A DNA stretch of 64,000 nt from Bacteroidota bacterium (GTDB lineage Bacteria; Bacteroidota; Ignavibacteria; Kapaibacteriales; UBA961): contig RGCF01000006.1 in assembly GCA_009919265.1 (NCBI GenBank), forward strand, positions 1-64,000, read 5' to 3'. The notes beneath the pieces were generated by a model. The model worked only from the letters and a program-made list of their open reading frames with translations. It was not told the DNA's origin and did no database searches. Positions 47,220-55,863 of the stretch are shown here, piece by piece. Position numbers and translations under genes: made by a program. Positions within the stretch are counted from its first letter, which is position 1. Each line of letters opens with the position of its first letter.

Positions 47220-50009
47220 CTATTTCAAGAGTGTTTTCAATGCTTTTCCTGTATAGGACTTAGCAGTTTTCATGATTTGTTCCGGCGTTCCCGAAGCAAC
47301 GATATTCCCTCCAAGTTCCCCGGCTTCAGGTCCTAAATCTATAACATGATCTGCAGAAGCAATGACATGAAGATGATGCTCAATAATCAAAACGGTGTGA
47401 CCTTTTTCAACGAGTGCTCTAAAACATTGCAATAATGTTGCAATATCATCCAAATGCAAACCAGTTGTTGGCTCATCAAAAATAAACAGTGTTTGCTCCG
47501 ATCGAGAATCATCAATTGCGGCTGCCAATTTGATTCTTTGTGCTTCACCTCCTGAAAGACGCGTGCTCGGTTGTCCCAAGCGAACATAACCCAACCCAAC
47601 ATCGGTGAGTACTTGTAATTTATTGACAATGCGTTTATGTCCTGTAAAGAAGTTTAATGCTTCATGAACTGTCATATTCAGTACATCCATGATTGATGCA
47701 CCTTTGTACAGAATGTCTTTAGCTTCTTTTTTATAACGCGTGCCTTTGCATGTTTCACATTCGAGTGTGATATCAGGTAAGAATTGCATTTCAACTGTTA
47801 CACTTCCCTCACCTTCGCATGCATCGCAACGTCCGCCGGGAACATTAAATGAAAAATGTCCAGGACGCCAACCGAGTTGTTTAGCTGCCTGAGTGTCTGC
47901 AAAGAGATCACGAATTGCATCAAATGCTTTTGTATATGTAACTGGTGTTGAGCGAGATGATTTTCCGATCGGCGATTGATCAACTATTTCCACTGCTTTT
48001 AAATGTTCTGAGCCTATCACATCTTTACATGCACCGATAGAACCTGCAAAACCTGCATATTTCTTTTTCAATGCAGGAGCAAGCACTTCATGAACCAAAG
48101 TGCTTTTTCCAGATCCTGAAACTCCTGTAATGACGACTATGCAGCCAAGTGGGATGCGAACATTGTCGCCTTTCAGATTGCGTTCAATTGGTTGAATAAT
48201 TTCGAGTGTTGAACCATTCCCTTTGGATCTTTTCAAAGGAATCTGAATGCTTTTTTTACTCGATAAGTATTGTCCTGTAAGCGATGCTTTAGAAGCAAGC
48301 ATCTCATCAACGCTTCCAGCGAACATGATATGCCCACCCAATTCACCAGCATGTGGTCCAATGTCAATGACATGATCTGCTGATGCGATGATATCAGGAT
48401 CATGTTCAACAACAACAACAGTATTTCCAAGTGAGCGGAGTCTTTTCAAGAGATTCATTAATCTCCATGTATCCCGATGATGCAGACCAATACTAGGTTC
48501 ATCAAGCACATATAAAGTTCCTACCAATGAGCTCCCAAGAGATGTAGCAAGTGTAATTCTCTGCGATTCTCCACCCGAAAGTGTATGGGCCATTCGATCT
48601 AAGGTGATATACTCTAGTCCTATTTCAACCAACATGCGAAGTCTGGATCGAATCTCTTTCAATACCATCTCTGCAATGTGCAATTGATACTCATCCAACA
48701 CTAAAGCTTCAAACCAAGCGGATGCTTCAGCAATTGTCATGCGAATGATATCGGGCAATGTTAATCCCCCTACAAATACTCTTCGAGCGGATCTCCTCAA
48801 TCGAGCTCCATGACAACCATGGCAAGTGGTATATCCACGATACCGAGAAAGTAATACACGATATCCAACTTTGGATGCAGCTTTTTCTTCAGCTCTGGCA
48901 AAAAAGCCATTGATACCGGGAAACAATGCATCACCTTCCCATAACATCTGTTGTTGTTTTTCAGAAAGGATCGAAAAAGGAATTCCAATTGGTATGGTAT
49001 GTCTTTTTGCAAAATCGAGAGAATCACGGTGATATTCAGTAAAACCGGCTGTTCTAAATGGATGGATTGCACCTTTTTGTAATGACAAATGCTTATCGGG
49101 TATGACCAAGTCTTTGTCTAATCCGATGCTTCGACCAAATCCTTGACATTCAGTACAGGCACCAAAAGGAGAATTAAATGAAAATAATCGTGGCTCCGGT
49201 TCCTGATACACAATTCCGCAAAAGGCACATTCATGAACATTGCTAAAACATGCATCTTCCATGGTAGTGATATTGCGGACTGTCACTCTTCCATGTCCCA
49301 AAGAAAAAGCTGTTTCAAGAGAATCGGTAAGTCGAGATACAAATTCTTGATCATTTTTAATGATGATTCGATCACCGAGAATCATCAATTCATCATGATC
49401 ATCTATTGATGAAAGCTGAGTTTCTTGCAAATCAATGATACTGTCACTTGCCGGTTGTACAGCTCTATAAAAACCATTTTCAATCAGGGATTCAATGGCT
49501 TGTTCAAATGATTGATCGATTGCATGAATTGGAAAAAGAATATAAAGTCTATCTCCTTCATTCCACTCTGAAATAATGGAAGCAGCATGTGCAGGTGTAT
49601 CTTTCCTAACAATGCGGCCACAGCTACATGTTGTAATGCCTATCCTTCCAAAGAGTAAACGGAGATAATCATAAATCTCTGTTTGCGTTGCTACAGTAGA
49701 TCGAGGATTTCTGGCAAATCCTCTTTGTTCTATTGCTATTGCAGGTGGAAGCCCAGTGATGCTTTCAACATCGGGTTTATTCATTCTATCAAGAAATTGC
49801 CGAGCATATGATGACAATGATTCTACGAATCTTCTTTGTCCTTCTGCATACAATGTTTCAAAAGCAAGCGAAGACTTCCCTGAACCACTAACGCCTGAGA
49901 TGACTGTAAGAGCATTTCTAGGTATATCACATGATACATCTTGCAGATTGTTCACGCGAGCATTGGTGATGGTGATATGTTTTATTTGTTGTTTTTTCTT
50001 CTTTGTCAT
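47220..50009 (-). CDS. uvrA: UvrABC nucleotide-excision repair ATPase UvrA
   Basis: 929 residues, near the usual 940. UvrA scans DNA for lesions and loads UvrB. Two ABC modules are seen: the first Walker A GVSGSGKSS at 39-47 and signature LSGGESQRITLA, the second Walker A GVSGSGKST near 624-632 and signature LSGGEAQRIKLA. Zinc-binding clusters occur as CAFCGIVYQ...CTECQGFG and CDACEGEGSV...CETCKGTR. The start MTKKKKQQIKHITITNARVNN is normal for UvrA. First gene of the uvrA - flippase-like - crcB operon. The 117-bp gap upstream holds no clear promoter match. Confidence 0.96.
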   Translation of the reverse strand: MTKKKKQQIKHITITNARVNNLQDVSCDIPRNALTVISGVSGSGKSSLAFETLYAEGQRRFVESLSSYARQFLDRMNKPDVESITGLPPAIAIEQRGFARNPRSTVATQTEIYDYLRLLFGRIGITTCSCGRIVRKDTPAHAASIISEWNEGDRLYILFPIHAIDQSFEQAIESLIENGFYRAVQPASDSIIDLQETQLSSIDDHDELMILGDRIIIKNDQEFVSRLTDSLETAFSLGHGRVTVRNITTMEDACFSNVHECAFCGIVYQEPEPRLFSFNSPFGACTECQGFGRSIGLDKDLVIPDKHLSLQKGAIHPFRTAGFTEYHRDSLDFAKRHTIPIGIPFSILSEKQQQMLWEGDALFPGINGFFARAEEKAASKVGYRVLLSRYRGYTTCHGCHGARLRRSARRVFVGGLTLPDIIRMTIAEASAWFEALVLDEYQLHIAEMVLKEIRSRLRMLVEIGLEYITLDRMAHTLSGGESQRITLATSLGSSLVGTLYVLDEPSIGLHHRDTWRLMNLLKRLRSLGNTVVVVEHDPDIIASADHVIDIGPHAGELGGHIMFAGSVDEMLASKASLTGQYLSSKKSIQIPLKRSKGNGSTLEIIQPIERNLKGDNVRIPLGCIVVITGVSGSGKSTLVHEVLAPALKKKYAGFAGSIGACKDVIGSEHLKAVEIVDQSPIGKSSRSTPVTYTKAFDAIRDLFADTQAAKQLGWRPGHFSFNVPGGRCDACEGEGSVTVEMQFLPDITLECETCKGTRYKKEAKDILYKGASIMDVLNMTVHEALNFFTGHKRIVNKLQVLTDVGLGYVRLGQPSTRLSGGEAQRIKLAAAIDDSRSEQTLFIFDEPTTGLHLDDIATLLQCFRALVEKGHTVLIIEHHLHVIASADHVIDLGPEAGELGGNIVASGTPEQIMKTAKSYTGKALKTLLK

Positions 50010-50126
50010 AAATGATGATTCGCTCTATCGACAATACACACTGAATCAAAAAACATCTCATCAGCTTTGATTTTTATATATCTGCTTTAATACACTATCC
50101 AAAGAACTCTATTCAATTTGAATTCC

Positions 50127-52337
50127 TCATAACAAAATCTCACCTTGAATCGACAATTGTCTATTAGGTGCGAGATTTCCCATGATTTCGGAATAGTAAT
50201 AGTCAAATATATTCTTTGCATTCAATGTAAATGTACATGGCTTTTCAAATAGTTCATTCATTTTCAAGATGAGTCGCATATCACATACATGAATAGGTAC
50301 ACGGGCATCAGCATCGGCTATAAATCCAAGTGCAGCGATGCGGGCATCTATTAATTCGACCCTACTCAAATAGCGATAATCCATTTGAAATTGAATATCA
50401 TCAATGATTGGAATTGTTAGCCTATTATACCAAAGTAATGAAGATCTATAGGGCAATGTTTGATTCAATGTGAGATCAACCGGATCCATATAGGTCAATG
50501 AAGACTCAATTCCATACCCTTTGGAAAACTGGGTTCGCATCCCAATTTCTATACCACGAACTCTGGCAGAAGTAACATTTTGAAATTGTACATTCCCTGT
50601 TGCTGTAAATGATGGTTCAACTAAATCATCCATTGAATTATTGAATGCTGCTAAATCCAACATGAGCATATCAGCATCTTCTGTCAAAGGCAATACAGTT
50701 GATGCACCAATTTCATAAGAAATGCTATACTCTGGTTTGATAGATAGATTTGGCTGAACGGTAATACCTTGGAAACGTAATGCGGCATAGCGTTCAGCAA
50801 CTGTGGCGGCTCTAAATCCGCGACCAATGGACCCTCTAAATTGCACACCAAAAGGAGCAATCCAACTTGCAGCTATTTTTGGGGATATAACAAATTGTGC
50901 ATTGGAAGTGTCTGTTTGCTCATGATCAAATCGTCCACCAATTGTTAATACCAAACCATCATTTCCCGGTTTGATTTCAGTTTGTGCATAACCGGAAATA
51001 AATCGTTGCTGTTTAGTTCCATATATAGGAGCTTCAACCGTATTCACAATTGCATTGAGTCCGGTTGTTAGGAATACATATGTTGATAGCGAACGAGAAT
51101 ATTGGATTTCAGTATTGAATGATTGCGCATTACTGGCAACAGCTTGTTCATTCGGCAATAAATTATAATTGTCAAAATCTGTGAGAAAGACACTTGATCG
51201 AAGATTCAAGAGCGCATTATCATCGAAAATATGTCTAAGATTTGCTCCTATTAATGCTTTCGAAGACAAAGTCATTCTATTAGGATTGGAACTTGTTGGA
51301 GGCCTGGTAGCACTATCCAATGAATTCCAATATACCCAGTCTCCTTTGTCTTCATGAGAAATATTAATGATTCCCGTTAAAGACGTTCTAGCTCTATCAT
51401 CAAAAGTATATCCTATTTTCGAGAATAGATTGAATCTTCTTGATTGATCTGTTAAGCGATAACTTTTATCATACCGTGTTCCACCTAGGACGGTACATTC
51501 CAATTTGTCAAATCTCTGATTATAACTTATATCCAATCCATATAATGGTGGAGGCATATCATGTACTACCCATTGATCATAGGCAGGTTGAGTATACAAT
51601 CCGGCATAACTTCTTATCATGATGCGTGCTGTGTCAACAGGTGTTCGAGTAAACAAAGAAACAACTCCACCCAATGCACCCGTACCATATAGTGCAGAAC
51701 CGGCACCTTTGACAACTTCAACCCTTTGAATTTCGGGCATTGGCAATGCATCAAATTTCATGTCTCCATTGTCAGCACTGAGCATTGGAAAACCATCCAA
51801 TAACAATGCAACTCTACTTCCAATACCGAGAGCAAAGCCAGATGAACCACGAATACTTACTTGATCCCTTGCCACATTCACACCTGATACATAACGCAAT
51901 ACTTCATCGATACGATTCACATTTCTTTGTTGAATGGCTTGTTGATCTAGCAATGCAACTGAAACTGGGACTTCTTGTATTGATTGCGTTTTTTTACCAG
52001 CAGAAACGATGATAGCATTAGAGTTTACATCTTTTCGGACAAGGGAGATATTGAGGATGGCTTGCGGTTGTTCAGAGGATAATACAACTGTGAATCTTGT
52101 CATTGCATATCCAACATATGAGATACTCACAGTATATGTTCCAGGCTGCAAACGGTCAATCGTAAATGAACCATTTGCATTTGACCTAGTACCAATTTGA
52201 GTTCCTTCCAATCGTATCGTTGCTCCATAGAGTGGGATCTTATCAAGCGAATCAATGATATTCCCTTTTATGGAGTCGGCATATGATTGACAACTCAATA
52301 GAATGACAAAGAAAAAACAAGAGATGATTCTATTCAT
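50127..52337 (-). CDS. TonB-dependent receptor with carboxypeptidase-regulatory-like N-domain
   Basis: 736 residues from the ATG at 52337 (the open frame extends further but into a neighbouring gene). Signal peptide MNRIISCFFFVILLSCQSYA, then a CarboxypepD_reg-like domain (about 22-105, ending with YTVSISYVGY), a plug (about 115-230, with VSGVNVARDQVSIRGSSGFALGIGS and VEVVKGAGSALYGTGALGG) and a barrel ending at residue 736. The ligand is unknown; no cobalamin or TPP element lies nearby. It is the third gene of a minus-strand unit with a lipoprotein and a dual-specificity phosphatase. Confidence 0.9.
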   Translation of the reverse strand: MNRIISCFFFVILLSCQSYADSIKGNIIDSLDKIPLYGATIRLEGTQIGTRSNANGSFTIDRLQPGTYTVSISYVGYAMTRFTVVLSSEQPQAILNISLVRKDVNSNAIIVSAGKKTQSIQEVPVSVALLDQQAIQQRNVNRIDEVLRYVSGVNVARDQVSIRGSSGFALGIGSRVALLLDGFPMLSADNGDMKFDALPMPEIQRVEVVKGAGSALYGTGALGGVVSLFTRTPVDTARIMIRSYAGLYTQPAYDQWVVHDMPPPLYGLDISYNQRFDKLECTVLGGTRYDKSYRLTDQSRRFNLFSKIGYTFDDRARTSLTGIINISHEDKGDWVYWNSLDSATRPPTSSNPNRMTLSSKALIGANLRHIFDDNALLNLRSSVFLTDFDNYNLLPNEQAVASNAQSFNTEIQYSRSLSTYVFLTTGLNAIVNTVEAPIYGTKQQRFISGYAQTEIKPGNDGLVLTIGGRFDHEQTDTSNAQFVISPKIAASWIAPFGVQFRGSIGRGFRAATVAERYAALRFQGITVQPNLSIKPEYSISYEIGASTVLPLTEDADMLMLDLAAFNNSMDDLVEPSFTATGNVQFQNVTSARVRGIEIGMRTQFSKGYGIESSLTYMDPVDLTLNQTLPYRSSLLWYNRLTIPIIDDIQFQMDYRYLSRVELIDARIAALGFIADADARVPIHVCDMRLILKMNELFEKPCTFTLNAKNIFDYYYSEIMGNLAPNRQLSIQGEILL

Positions 52338-52341
52338 ATCA

Positions 52342-52845
52342 TTAAAAGGGTTGTGGAGGAATATTCTTAAAATCAACAAGGATGCGAATATTGACTGTAT
52401 CACCAGATCGAATAGTGATTGGTAATGGTTCAAATGTTGGTTTATCTGAATATACACCAACAATTGTCTGATCATTCAAATCTGACGAGGTTTGTTGGGC
52501 AATTGCAACATATTGTAATGTCATAGGTGGATTTGATATTGGAATCTCAAATACAGTTGAATCCACAAATAATGGCAGCGAAACAAATCCGGAAATAATT
52601 GCCCTACCTTCCAACAATTCATTCACAATTCCAGCACTATCAGGCAAGGGATATGATGTAAAACCCGCTGCACGAATTGCAATCACACTATCAGGCGCAT
52701 TAATCCAACCACTCTTTCCTCCAACATAGATGATCGTTCCTCGAAGCAAACCGGGACCAACTTTCACTTCAGGTGCAGGTGGGGCAAGACCTTCACCACA
52801 GGAAATCAAAAAGAGCAGAAAACAAATGGGTAAGGATATTCTCAT
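52342..52845 (-). CDS. Lipoprotein of unknown function upstream of the TonB receptor
   Basis: 167 residues with a lipoprotein signal (MRISLPICFLLFLISCGEG; lipobox LISC). The mature part is rich in Pro, Ser and beta-type strands (VKVGPGLLRGTIIYVGGKSGWIN, VNIRILVDFKNIPPQPF) but not recognised as SusD or any named family. It starts 4 bp inside the phosphatase gene's end and stops 4 bp before the receptor start, so it is probably the receptor's surface partner. Role inferred from position only. Confidence 0.65.
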   Translation of the reverse strand: MRISLPICFLLFLISCGEGLAPPAPEVKVGPGLLRGTIIYVGGKSGWINAPDSVIAIRAAGFTSYPLPDSAGIVNELLEGRAIISGFVSLPLFVDSTVFEIPISNPPMTLQYVAIAQQTSSDLNDQTIVGVYSDKPTFEPLPITIRSGDTVNIRILVDFKNIPPQPF

Positions 52846-53372
52846 GATGATATACCTGGGAACATGGATATAACAAAGTTACATTGCTCTTCAGTTTCAG
52901 GCGAATATGAATCTACCTGAAATGCAGCATCATTTCGAAGCTGTGTCAATACATTCATTGCACTATCACCTGAAATGCAATACTGTTTAGCAAGAAAACA
53001 AGATATGATAGTACCGGTTCTTCCTAATCCTTGTGCGCAACTAATATAGAGTGGTTTAAAGGTTTGCATAGAATCATCTATAAATGCTAATGCTTGATCC
53101 ATTTGTTCCTTTGTTGGAATGGAAAAATCGGCAATTGGAATATGTATCAACTCCACACTTTCTGTTTTGTATTCTGCAAGTTGCATCGCTGATTCGGGAT
53201 GTGTTTCAATGAGGGAAATCCATCGTTTAATCTTCGGTGGAAAATCCAAGCATCTATTATCATTACCTTCATTTTGCAATATAATTGGATGTTTACCTGC
53301 AAAAAGGAGCGATGGAATAACAGTATACCAAGAAACAGAATGGGACATAATAATAGGTCTGATCATGTGCAT
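52842..53372 (-). CDS. Dual-specificity protein phosphatase-like protein
   Basis: 176 residues from the ATG at 53372 (a start at 53348, MSHSVSWYTVIPSLLFAG, looks more like the family's N-terminus and is possible). The Cys-based phosphatase loop is present as CAQGLGRTG (Cys112, Arg118 with the 53372 start) and the general acid as Asp82 in HIPIADFSIP. These enzymes hydrolyse phosphate esters of tyrosine, serine/threonine, or sometimes nucleotides and lipids. It is cytoplasmic with no signal peptide, yet heads an operon with a lipoprotein and TonB receptor, an unusual grouping. Confidence 0.75.
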   Translation of the reverse strand: MHMIRPIIMSHSVSWYTVIPSLLFAGKHPIILQNEGNDNRCLDFPPKIKRWISLIETHPESAMQLAEYKTESVELIHIPIADFSIPTKEQMDQALAFIDDSMQTFKPLYISCAQGLGRTGTIISCFLAKQYCISGDSAMNVLTQLRNDAAFQVDSYSPETEEQCNFVISMFPGISS

Positions 53373-53392
53373 GAAATCACCCCTAAAAATAG

Positions 53393-53400
53393 TAATTTTG
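53393..53400 (+). promoter_or_regulatory. Candidate -7 element (TAATTTTG) for the esterase gene
   Basis: TAATTTTG lies only 5 nt before the ATG at 53406, so transcription would start at or near the A of the start codon, that is, a leaderless message. The -33 position is ATG, a weak match. The divergent phosphatase gene starts only 33 bp away. Confidence 0.3.
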
Positions 53401-53405
53401 CCACC

Positions 53406-54356
53406 ATGAATCTATTCATTTACAATGCTTTATTGCTCCTTTTTGGGTTCTTTTCCACTTTATTGATTTCGATCAAAGCCGAAGAATCCGAACCATTGCC
53501 ATTACCAACAGTGGCTTATGGAAAAATTGTGCGTTTCACAGATTTTCCTTCCAAATATGTAAAACCACGCAACATTGATGTCTTATTGCCAAATGGCTAT
53601 TCTCCAAAGATCTCCTACCCTGTTTTATATATGCATGATGGGCAAATGCTGTTTGATGATGCACACACTTGGAATCACCAAGAATGGGGTTTAGATGAAA
53701 CATTGCAAGAATTATCGGATTCATTGCGCCCTACAATCATAGTTGGTATTTGGAATATTGATACTTTTCGAAGAGCTGAGTATTTTCCTGAAAAGGCATT
53801 GCAATTTCTACCGGATGATATTCGAAAAGAATTTATCGAGAAAGAATTACAAGGAAATCCTCTAGGCGATGAATATGTACAATTTCTTACAGAGGAAGTT
53901 AAACCATTCATTGAAAAGATGTTTTCTGCGAGTACAAATCCCGCAGATAATCTACTTATGGGTTCAAGCATGGGTGGATTGATTTCCCTTTATGCGCTTT
54001 GTGAATATCCACAACTCTTTGGGGGGATCGCAGGATTGTCTACACATTGGCCAGGATCACAGCTTGTAAAAAGTCCTGCAATTCCACAATCCATACTCAC
54101 TTATTTGAATCAACATCTTCCAATATCATCAGCCAATAAACAGATATATATTGATACAGGAACCGAAGGGTTGGATGCAGAATATCTACCATATCTTGAG
54201 CAAATGAATATGATTTGTTCGAAGCATGGTTATGACAATCAGCACTATCAATCAATCATTGATGAAGGTGCCGATCATAATGAATTGGCATGGCGTGCAA
54301 GATTACATTTGCCACTTACATTTCTCTTCCATCAATTCTCATCACAATCAAGATAG
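53406..54356 (+). CDS. Putative esterase of the alpha/beta hydrolase fold, secreted or membrane-anchored
   Basis: 316 residues from the ATG at 53406. An N-terminal hydrophobic segment (LFIYNALLLLFGFFSTLLISI) is a signal peptide or anchor. The body matches the putative-esterase (esterase D-like) family: IDVLLPNGYSPKISYPVLYMHDG, then the nucleophile elbow GSSMGG (Ser188) and a late ADHNELAW with the likely catalytic His. Family members hydrolyse feruloyl, enterobactin-type or glycan-bound esters. No substrate can be assigned. The epimerase gene follows by 12 bp. Confidence 0.8.
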   Translation: MNLFIYNALLLLFGFFSTLLISIKAEESEPLPLPTVAYGKIVRFTDFPSKYVKPRNIDVLLPNGYSPKISYPVLYMHDGQMLFDDAHTWNHQEWGLDETLQELSDSLRPTIIVGIWNIDTFRRAEYFPEKALQFLPDDIRKEFIEKELQGNPLGDEYVQFLTEEVKPFIEKMFSASTNPADNLLMGSSMGGLISLYALCEYPQLFGGIAGLSTHWPGSQLVKSPAIPQSILTYLNQHLPISSANKQIYIDTGTEGLDAEYLPYLEQMNMICSKHGYDNQHYQSIIDEGADHNELAWRARLHLPLTFLFHQFSSQSR

Positions 54357-54368
54357 GAATAGTTCATC

Positions 54369-55358
54369 ATGCACATGCTTATTATAGGCGGCAGACAATT
54401 TCTTGGGCGCACAATCATTGAACAGGCTATACTTGATGGACACACCATAACAATGTTCAATCGAGGCAAGACCAATCCTGAATATATCCCCGAAGGTGTA
54501 CAAATCATACTTGGCGATCGCATGAATGAACTTCATCTTCTTGATGATCTTCAGGTTGATTGCATCATTGATACTTGTGGATATATACCATCAATAGTAG
54601 AACAATCAGCCAAATACTTTTCGCAAAAAGGAGGACTCTATTGTTTTATATCAACATTGTCTGTCTATGATGACCTATCAGGCTCCAATGATGAACATGG
54701 AAGAAGAGCGCAATGCGATCCGAAAGAATTGCAGGTGACAGGTGAAAACTATGGAGCCATGAAAGCACATTGCGAAGATATTATTATGCAATATTTTCCC
54801 AATAATGCGCTCATCTTGAGACCGGGATTGATTGTCGGACCTCATGATCCAACAGATCGTTTTACCTATTGGCCTGTTCGCTGTGGCATGAAACACAGTC
54901 TAGATGGTACTATGTTGGCACCAGGGAACCCAAATACAAGTGCATGGGAATTTATAGATGTTCGGGATGTGGCCCATTTTACCTTGCATGCCATAAAGAG
55001 TAGATTGAATGGTATATTTAATGTGACAGGTCCGGCACAATTTGTAGAAGACATATTGACCGAATCAATGGCATGTTATGAACATACATTGAAGATACAT
55101 TGGATTCCTGATGAAACATTGCTTGCAAAAGGTGTGATTCCTTGGAATGATTTGCCTTTGTGGATCCCTGAGTCAATTCCAGGACTTCGTGGTTTTCATA
55201 ATACGAATTGTCAAAAGGCAATTGAGGCAGGATTGACAATCCGACCATTGCAAGAAACAATTACTGACTTATTGGAATGGATTTATTCCGTTCCCGATAG
55301 ATTACCACTGAAAACTGGTCCAACTGAAGAACAAGAAGCTAAGCTATTAGGGCTTTGA
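54369..55358 (+). CDS. NAD-dependent epimerase/dehydratase-family protein
   Basis: 329 residues of an atypical extended SDR. The nucleotide-binding start is MHMLIIGGRQFLGRTII (GGRQFLG instead of GxxGxxG). The active-site serine lies in ISTLSVYDD and a YxxxK-like ENYGAMKAHCE follows. The family of atypical SDRs includes sugar-nucleotide epimerases and isoflavone-reductase-like proteins; the C-terminal part resembles NAD-binding epimerases of unknown substrate. Its 3' end overlaps the convergent msrB by 12 bp. Confidence 0.8.
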   Translation: MHMLIIGGRQFLGRTIIEQAILDGHTITMFNRGKTNPEYIPEGVQIILGDRMNELHLLDDLQVDCIIDTCGYIPSIVEQSAKYFSQKGGLYCFISTLSVYDDLSGSNDEHGRRAQCDPKELQVTGENYGAMKAHCEDIIMQYFPNNALILRPGLIVGPHDPTDRFTYWPVRCGMKHSLDGTMLAPGNPNTSAWEFIDVRDVAHFTLHAIKSRLNGIFNVTGPAQFVEDILTESMACYEHTLKIHWIPDETLLAKGVIPWNDLPLWIPESIPGLRGFHNTNCQKAIEAGLTIRPLQETITDLLEWIYSVPDRLPLKTGPTEEQEAKLLGL

Positions 55359-55844
55359 ATCAGTTTTCTTGAAGATCATTGAAGCTGAATTGATGCAATA
55401 TCTCAAACCTGTAGGCTTGGGACCATCATCAAAAACATGACCCAAATGTGCATCGCAAGCGGAACATAACACTTCATATGTTGTGAATGCATACCGCTTG
55501 TCTTCAACTTCGGTAATTGCTTTCTTTGAGGCAGGCTCGAAAAATGAGGGCCAACCTGTACCAGAATCAAACTTTGCTTCTGAAGAGAACAATAATTGAT
55601 TGCATGCTTTGCAATGATAAGAGCCAGGTTCAGCATTGTATAATAGAGCACCGGTGAATGGAACTTCTGTCCCTTTTTTGCGTATGATGCAATAATCCTC
55701 ATAGGATAATGCTTCTTTCCAAGCAGAATCACTTTTAACGACTTTAAGATTACTCTTTTGAGCTCCTGAAACTTTATTTGCATCTTGCGCTGTACATCCA
55801 AAGATGCATGTCAGACATAAACACAATATCATGATTTGTTTCAT
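55347..55844 (-). CDS. msrB: Peptide-methionine (R)-S-oxide reductase, lipoprotein form
   Basis: 165 residues from the ATG at 55844. MsrB repairs methionine-R-sulfoxide in oxidised proteins. A lipobox (CIFGC, Cys17) suggests a periplasm-facing lipoprotein rather than the cytoplasmic form. The zinc cysteines CKAC (78, 81) and CSAC (127, 130), the GTGWPSF turn and the catalytic Cys150 in RYCINSAS are all present. The start is only 19 bp from the divergent Lon-like gene, so promoters overlap. Confidence 0.92.
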   Translation of the reverse strand: MKQIMILCLCLTCIFGCTAQDANKVSGAQKSNLKVVKSDSAWKEALSYEDYCIIRKKGTEVPFTGALLYNAEPGSYHCKACNQLLFSSEAKFDSGTGWPSFFEPASKKAITEVEDKRYAFTTYEVLCSACDAHLGHVFDDGPKPTGLRYCINSASMIFKKTDSKP

Positions 55845-55863
55845 GAATTTACCATAAGGGTTA

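Noticed and set aside
45778-47260. Fluoride riboswitch upstream of crcB
   Set aside because: crcB starts inside the preceding gene and no aptamer-like fold was seen in the short gap before the flippase-like gene.
50010-50126. Gap upstream of uvrA as a promoter or LexA-type box region
   Set aside because: I could find no TAnnTTTG with TTG and no convincing inverted repeat for an SOS box.
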